A stretch of DNA of 64,000 nt from Coriolopsis trogii (taxonomy: Eukaryota > Basidiomycota > Agaricomycetes > Polyporales > Polyporaceae): the NCBI GenBank assembly GCA_020543525.1, contig JAHYIO010000005.1, forward strand, positions 806,001 through 870,000, in the 5' to 3' direction. The notes under the pieces were generated by a model. The model saw only the letters and a list, made by a program, of their open reading frames with translations, was not told where the DNA came from and searched no databases. Each line of letters opens with the position of its first letter. The stretch's first letter is position 1. This document shows, piece by piece, positions 59,218 to 64,000 of the stretch. Position numbers and translations under genes: made by a program.

Positions 59218-60647
59218 TCACTGCTCGTCCCCGGGGCTCTTCATCGCAGCCCGCCTCTTCTCGGCCCATTCCCGTGCTCGCGCTCGCCGTGCTGCCTTCA
59301 CATCTGCGGAATCAGACGCTGTCTGGTGATGGTCTTGTCCCTTCGCCTCGTTGTCGACGAGCACATCACCGGTCCCGGTCGCTTCCATCCCACCTGCTTC
59401 CGCCTCTCCTTCCTCGTCGTCGCTGTCCCCATACCCGGTCAAGCCACCCATCACGCCAAGGCCGCCCCCGCTCTTCCCCTTCCCCTCACCCTCCTTCCGC
59501 TTCTTCTCCGCCTCCATCTCGAGCCGCAGCTTCCCCTTCGTCAGCCGCCACGCGCGCGACCACCGACCGCGCAGAAAGGCGAAGCGCCCGTCCGCGCCGT
59601 GGTTCGCGAGGATGCGCATCTCCAGCTGGGCCGGGTTCGGCGAGGTGAGGATGTGCGAGGCCGTACGGCGCATCAGCTCTTGTTGGGTGTCATCAGGCTG
59701 CAGACGGTCATTTAGCGTGGGTGTCGCGCATAAAATGATGCTGGCTGCAAGGAGAGGTGTACGCAGCGCTTCACAGGTACCGTGAACATTGTACATCTCT
59801 GCAACACGACGACGCGAGCGGTATGTGACATCGAGAACGTTCATGGAAACACACCTCTTCGTCGCTCCCGCCCCACTGCTCTTGAGGGTCAGGCTCGTCG
59901 TCAGATCCCCCCTCCGCCTTCAGAGCCTGTAGGCGAGCCTCGCGGTCGCGGTCGATAACACGCCGTCGTTTCTCCCGTCGGTAGTCCTCCGTTTCTGCCG
60001 CCGAGAAGAAGAACGTGTCCTCTGCGTCCGACGGGAGATCGGACCATCCGCTAGGGGAGCGAGGTTCGTCGGGAGAGGTCATTTGAGATGTATTGGGCAA
60101 TGACTCCAGTAGCAATCGTGCATCGTATCTGCAAACAGCACATGAGCGACCGCAACGCACACGCAGAAACAGGAGCGGGGAGAGATCTCGTACAAATCGC
60201 ACACATCTCGAACTGGCGTACACCCAGTCCGTTGGCATCAAAAGGTCAAGGGCAGGCACATTTGCAACGAACGTCTGGTCAAGACAACACTCAGCTGGCA
60301 GCGTACCTGTCCACCCAGATGCCCTCTTCCACTTCTTCCTCCCGCTCAGTCGTCGTCAACGCACCGCCGAGTCGGATGAGGTCCTCCGAAGACGAGTCAT
60401 CCACCACTTGGGTTGCCCGTCCATTCCAGCGAATGAGCCCATCGCCTACCACCAGCTTCCCCGAATCGGCCCTGGAAACCTCTAACGAGGCGGCTGCACG
60501 CTTCGCGTGTGCACCATGCACGAGATCCGCTTCATGGGCCTGCACAAACAATGCCGTGTCGGGGGCTAAATGCGCATGAGAGTCGAAGTCGTCCAACATG
60601 TGGGTCCCATAGCTTCTATGTTTGCGTTTTCTAGGTCTGAACGACAT
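59218..60647 (-). CDS. SWAP/DRY-EERY-type RNA-processing protein
   Basis: Exons 60647-60307, 60128-59855 and 59697-59218, joined by introns of 178 and 157 bp, long for this region. Start MSFRPRKRKHRSYGTHMLDD. WVDRYDARLLLESLP matches the DRY-EERY domain at the start of suppressor-of-white-apricot splicing regulators; then FFFSAAETEDYRREKRRRVI, and QLEMRILANHGADGRFAFLRG is SURP-like. The C-terminus is Lys/Glu-rich with DSDDEEGE and ends RRAAMKSPGDEQ. About 364 residues. Expected nuclear, acting in alternative splicing. Assigned by motif memory, not search. Confidence 0.75.
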
Positions 60648-61146
60648 GCGGGTCCCAGGAATGCAAAGAAAGTGTAGGGTTATGGTAGCCAACAGGCAAG
60701 CCGTGGTTGGGCGCTCTGATTCTCGACTGATTAACCCTTGCCCGCGGAGTTCCGCGGAAGCTCTGAGACAGAGGAACGAGCAGGTATCGTCCTCTTGTGT
60801 ACTAGGAGAGATAGTCTCAAACTGTCGAAGTTCGAGCTGGCGCTTCAGTATGGCGACGAAACAGGGTGGTAAGGCTATTCAAGGCTGTCCGGTCGATTGT
60901 GTGGCAAGGCGGTCGAGTACTTCGACATCTGCAGAGACGACGTCCGAGTCGATTGTAGTATGCAACAACATGGAATACTGAACAATGAAGTGAGATAGTG
61001 AGACAGGAGCGCAAAAATGCACAGAGCAGCAGTATTGGGGACATGCATTCCGACTCCCGAGAGGGACGACTCTCAGAGGGAGTTCTTGCTCTCTGCCTGA
61101 GTGCTAGACAAACTTGATATCCTTGGCCTCGAGGTCTTTCTCGTGG
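60648..61146. other. Intergenic, no gene seen
   Basis: A 119-codon plus-strand frame crosses this region but has poor coding character. Confidence 0.45.
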
Positions 61147-63860
61147 CTATGCAAGCGTGGTAAGCCAGACTTGCGCAGTGAAGAGATCCGATTGTGAGCA
61201 AATTACGCACCATGCCCACACATGCCATGCCATCCCCTCAGCAACATCCGGCAACGCTAGAATCTTCCGAGTCTGGGCATCCCGTCCTGTCGATTCCTTG
61301 AGCATATATTTGCACACTCTACAGTAGCTGAGGCCGTGACTGTGAGCGGGGCGCTCCCCAAGACGCTCTTCAATGGCGGCGCGGAGCTCGTCGCTGATCG
61401 CCCTTCTCGCGCGCGCCGCGGTAGTGTCCATACCCACGGGAACGAGCTTGACGATGCACTCGCCAGCGAAAATTGGATGTGAGGGCTTGAGGAGGTACCT
61501 GAAGGGCTTGCTGGAGGATCTCCTAAGTATTTCTAGTGTGAGATTACTGGCAAAGTATCATTCGATACCCAAAGAGAGGAAACTCCTTACCGATAACGGA
61601 AGCGTTCTGAATCAAGATCAGCGTGATGGATTACATGGTGGAGCTATAAGGTCGCAATATCAGCGTACAATGCCTCAGTAGTATAGACCACTTGTCATCC
61701 ACGTACAAGTTTCGACCAGTTCAGATTCTCCGGCTGAGGCAATTCTGGGTCACCACAGTCGCACCAGAGACGCCCTTCCCGAACCCACTCGTCGAGGGTG
61801 CCCCGTGGCGTGTCCTCGGGGATCCTGTTTGCCGTCAAGATAGCGCGTCCGTAGCGACTGAAGTCGTTCGATATAGCGACACGGGAACACGGAAACCAGC
61901 TCCGACGCGAATGCCGTTCGCGCCAGTGCTGATGCAGCTCCTCGAATGTCGCGTGCCGCACGGAGCATCCATAGTCGATGCACGCAAAGAAGGCAACATA
62001 CCGGCCGAGAGCATCGTCAGGATCGTCAGGCACGCGATCGACTCCGAATCTGGCCTGCATTTGTGCGACGAGACTCTGCTTGGCACGGAGGAGGTATACA
62101 TCTGCTTCGTGCAGTACATGCGGGAGCACGGGATAGAAGTCGTCGACCTCTATAGACGTGGCCTCGCTGTCGGGCAAGATGAGAGCGCGCACGCTTGGAA
62201 GTTTCTTCAGATCTCCCTCATTCGGCATGAGGGCGCGCCTGCTGGGAGTGAAGTTCGCCTCGAGGTACTCGTTGAAGAGGTCGACGAACGCAGCGAATCG
62301 CAAGTTTATACGCGCGTTATATTCCGCTTGAATCCTCCGCTCCTGTTCGAGCTCGATTTGCGTCTCGAGCTTCGGCCGGAGATTCGCCCAGACTGATGAA
62401 GAAGACCAGAGAGAGATCAATGAGTCAATGGACTGTTTCACGTTTGGAATAAGACGTACTGCGGTCAGTCAAGGGTTTAGGCTGATTGACAAGCTTCGCC
62501 CACTCCTCTTCGTCATCTGCTGGGAACTCGTCCTCCATGTATCCAAGCTCGGCGAGCTTCTCTTTGATCCTTGCGTCATTCTCAGTCATACAACAATCGA
62601 GCTAGTGAAACAGTAGGAGCCGAGGACTGCCGAAAACTCACTGAGCAAAGCGTGTGGCCTTCAGCTGGGCAGTGTCCTTCTGCTTCTCGAGATTCCGATT
62701 GTGAAGCCACGCAATCACGCCAGCCGCGTTCTACAAAGTTCAGTCAATTGCGCACCTCGACACACGCCATACTGAATGCACTCACGATATGACGCGTTTG
62801 CACTGCGTTGCTAAGCTCACGGACTTTCTCTTCGTAGCGTGCTTGGTCCTTGCGCAACTCATTCAGTTGATGGATGGCTCCTCGCGCATCTTCAACAAAG
62901 TAGAGTGCACGGTCAGTGCGGAACTCTGGCTTGCTGTATGCGAGGGCGGAGTTGTAATCTAATGGCCACTAGTCAGTCATAGTGCTCCTAGTTGTCGTCC
63001 CTTGTCGTTGCCTACCGGTCACTCCCACCACGCATGGTATACATGCCAACATGTCCCGTTCCAGGAGATATGAGTAGGACACGAACTTGTACAACCTGCT
63101 CCCGTACACGATGCTGCCACATGGCCATGATGAGATCGTACTTCGCTGAGTGATCGCGCATGGGACGCTCACTTCGCTTTGCGACAAGGCGTACACAGAC
63201 GCATTCCGATCGCGTGATCCACCCATGAGCCTTTGTCGTTTCCACACAGCTTGAGAGCCCATGTCGAAGGTCAGAAAACGATTGCCCATGCGACACTCAA
63301 CGGGGAATACTCACAAAACAAATGCGGTCGAAAAGCAGGGCCGCGTACTTTGGCTCAGCCATGTCATCCGGACACGGCGGCAGCCCTTTATCTACCGCCG
63401 CCAACACCGTCTTCCACACTGATCTGGCGCTCCGCTTCATCAACAGGGTCCTGAAATTCCCGGAAGTACGCGACAACTGTAGCACGTCGAGGGGGTGGAG
63501 ATGCGAGGAAATCTGGGGAAACTGGATTCAGTACAGCAAGATCCATCTTCGTCCAGTCCGAGCGTTACCTCGTAGAAAATGTCCACCGGCATGCTCATGA
63601 GGGCCCCTAGAGCACCATCGACGACACCTTGTTTGGTTCGTTGTTTCTTCGCTTTTCGCGTACGGTGTGTGGGCTCATAGTCCGAATCATCATGTCGCGT
63701 CCGCTTGTCGATGGGGATTGCACTGGTGGCAGCATCATCTTCGGGAGGCTCTATGCAAGGGGGGGGGGGGCTCATCAGCACGGGTCTCCACGCAGGTAGT
63801 GGTAATGCAAGAGCAGAACATCGCACCATCGAACACGATCCCAGGACCATCTCGTTCCAT
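61147..63860 (-). CDS. F-box protein
   Basis: About nine exons. ATG at 63860 (MERDGPGIVFDG); exon 1 ends at 63782, and the following intron holds a 12-base C run on this strand. Next come PPEDDAATSAIPIDKRTRHD and a basic stretch, then the F-box: ALMSMPVDIFYE joined across an intron to ISSHLHPLDVLQLSRTSGNF and RTLLMKRSARSVWKTVL. A CGN..CTPCRK zinc-knuckle-like part follows (about 63250-63165), then coiled coil (ALYFVEDARGAIHQLNELRK), DDFYPVLPHVLHEADV and a C-terminal part with YCRVCKYML and CVICSQSD. F-box proteins link substrates to SCF ubiquitin ligases via Skp1; such fungal families are large. No leucine-rich or WD repeats seen. Middle splice sites near 63.0-63.3 kb are uncertain. Confidence 0.85.
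63759..63770. repeat. 12-base G run
   Basis: On the minus strand it is the pyrimidine tract of the first intron of the F-box gene (C12 TTGCATAG). Mononucleotide runs like this vary in length and are error-prone. Confidence 0.9.
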
Positions 63861-64000
63861 GGCAGCTAATGTGTATCAGAAATACTTGGGAGGTGAGGGT
63901 ACAAAATCAGTCAGCGGATGTGGTCAATCTTCATACTTCCCGAGCAGTAGATATACATATAGGGCAGACACAATGGTCTTGTGTACTAGAGAAAGCAAGG

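Noticed and set aside
1..64000. Telomere repeats, tRNA/rRNA genes, CRISPR arrays
   Set aside because: No TTAGGG runs, no cloverleaf with A and B boxes recognised, no regularly spaced repeats of CRISPR type.

Overview
The window looks like nuclear DNA of a filamentous basidiomycete (Agaricomycetes, probably a wood-decay lineage). Coding exons are split by many GT-AG introns of about 45-70 bp. It carries a Ty1/copia retrotransposon, a Tnp2/Plavaka-type DNA transposon, an F-box protein, a fungal 7-TM protein and several multi-copy genes of agaricomycete type. No bacterial operon structure, CRISPR array, tRNA or rRNA gene was recognised.

Layout. 1-5.6 kb: a doubtful gene, a dispersed repeat and a broken TOM1/HUWE1-type E3 ligase fragment. 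5.58-12.09 kb: a nearly complete copia element with 567-bp LTRs, TTCCG target duplications, a half-tRNA primer site and one stop codon in pol. 12.1-15.8 kb: an acidic repeat protein and degenerate repeats. 15.8-38.7 kb: a set of unrecognised multi-exon genes. 39-43.6 kb: Plavaka/Tnp2 transposase. 44-53.3 kb: further orphan genes and relics of EF-1alpha, EF-2 and a medium-chain dehydrogenase. 54.6-63.9 kb: ordinary-looking genes (small TM protein, 7-TM protein, alpha/beta hydrolase, SWAP-like RNA-processing protein, F-box protein).

The main discovery is a nested, mirror-image arrangement. Four orphan families (F1-F4) each occur twice, in opposite orientation and in exactly reversed order around about 30.3 kb: F4 (15.8/46.3 kb), F3 (22.2/37.2 kb), F2 (23.9/35.8 kb), F1 (26.1/33.7 kb). 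The outermost repeat (2.2/49-53 kb) follows the same pattern. Paralogues are strongly diverged but keep intron positions and often exact exon lengths (F3: 98, 180 and 294 nt in both copies; F4 second exon 526 nt in both). In contrast, the shared promoter plus first F2 exon is a 1,281-bp inverted repeat with one mismatch seen. It stops inside the F1 start codon on one side and 28 codons into F2 on the other. This looks like an old inverted duplication whose bidirectional promoter was recently homogenised.

F2 has one membrane segment, F4 two N-terminal hydrophobic segments, F1 and F3 are helical, and the spacer holds a WD40 protein with a membrane tail. Their joint role is unknown. Fresh mutations (LTR mismatch, inverted-repeat mismatch, three TGA stops) all fit CpG-to-TpG change. 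All gene models were spliced by eye, so exon ends are approximate unless exon lengths are stated.
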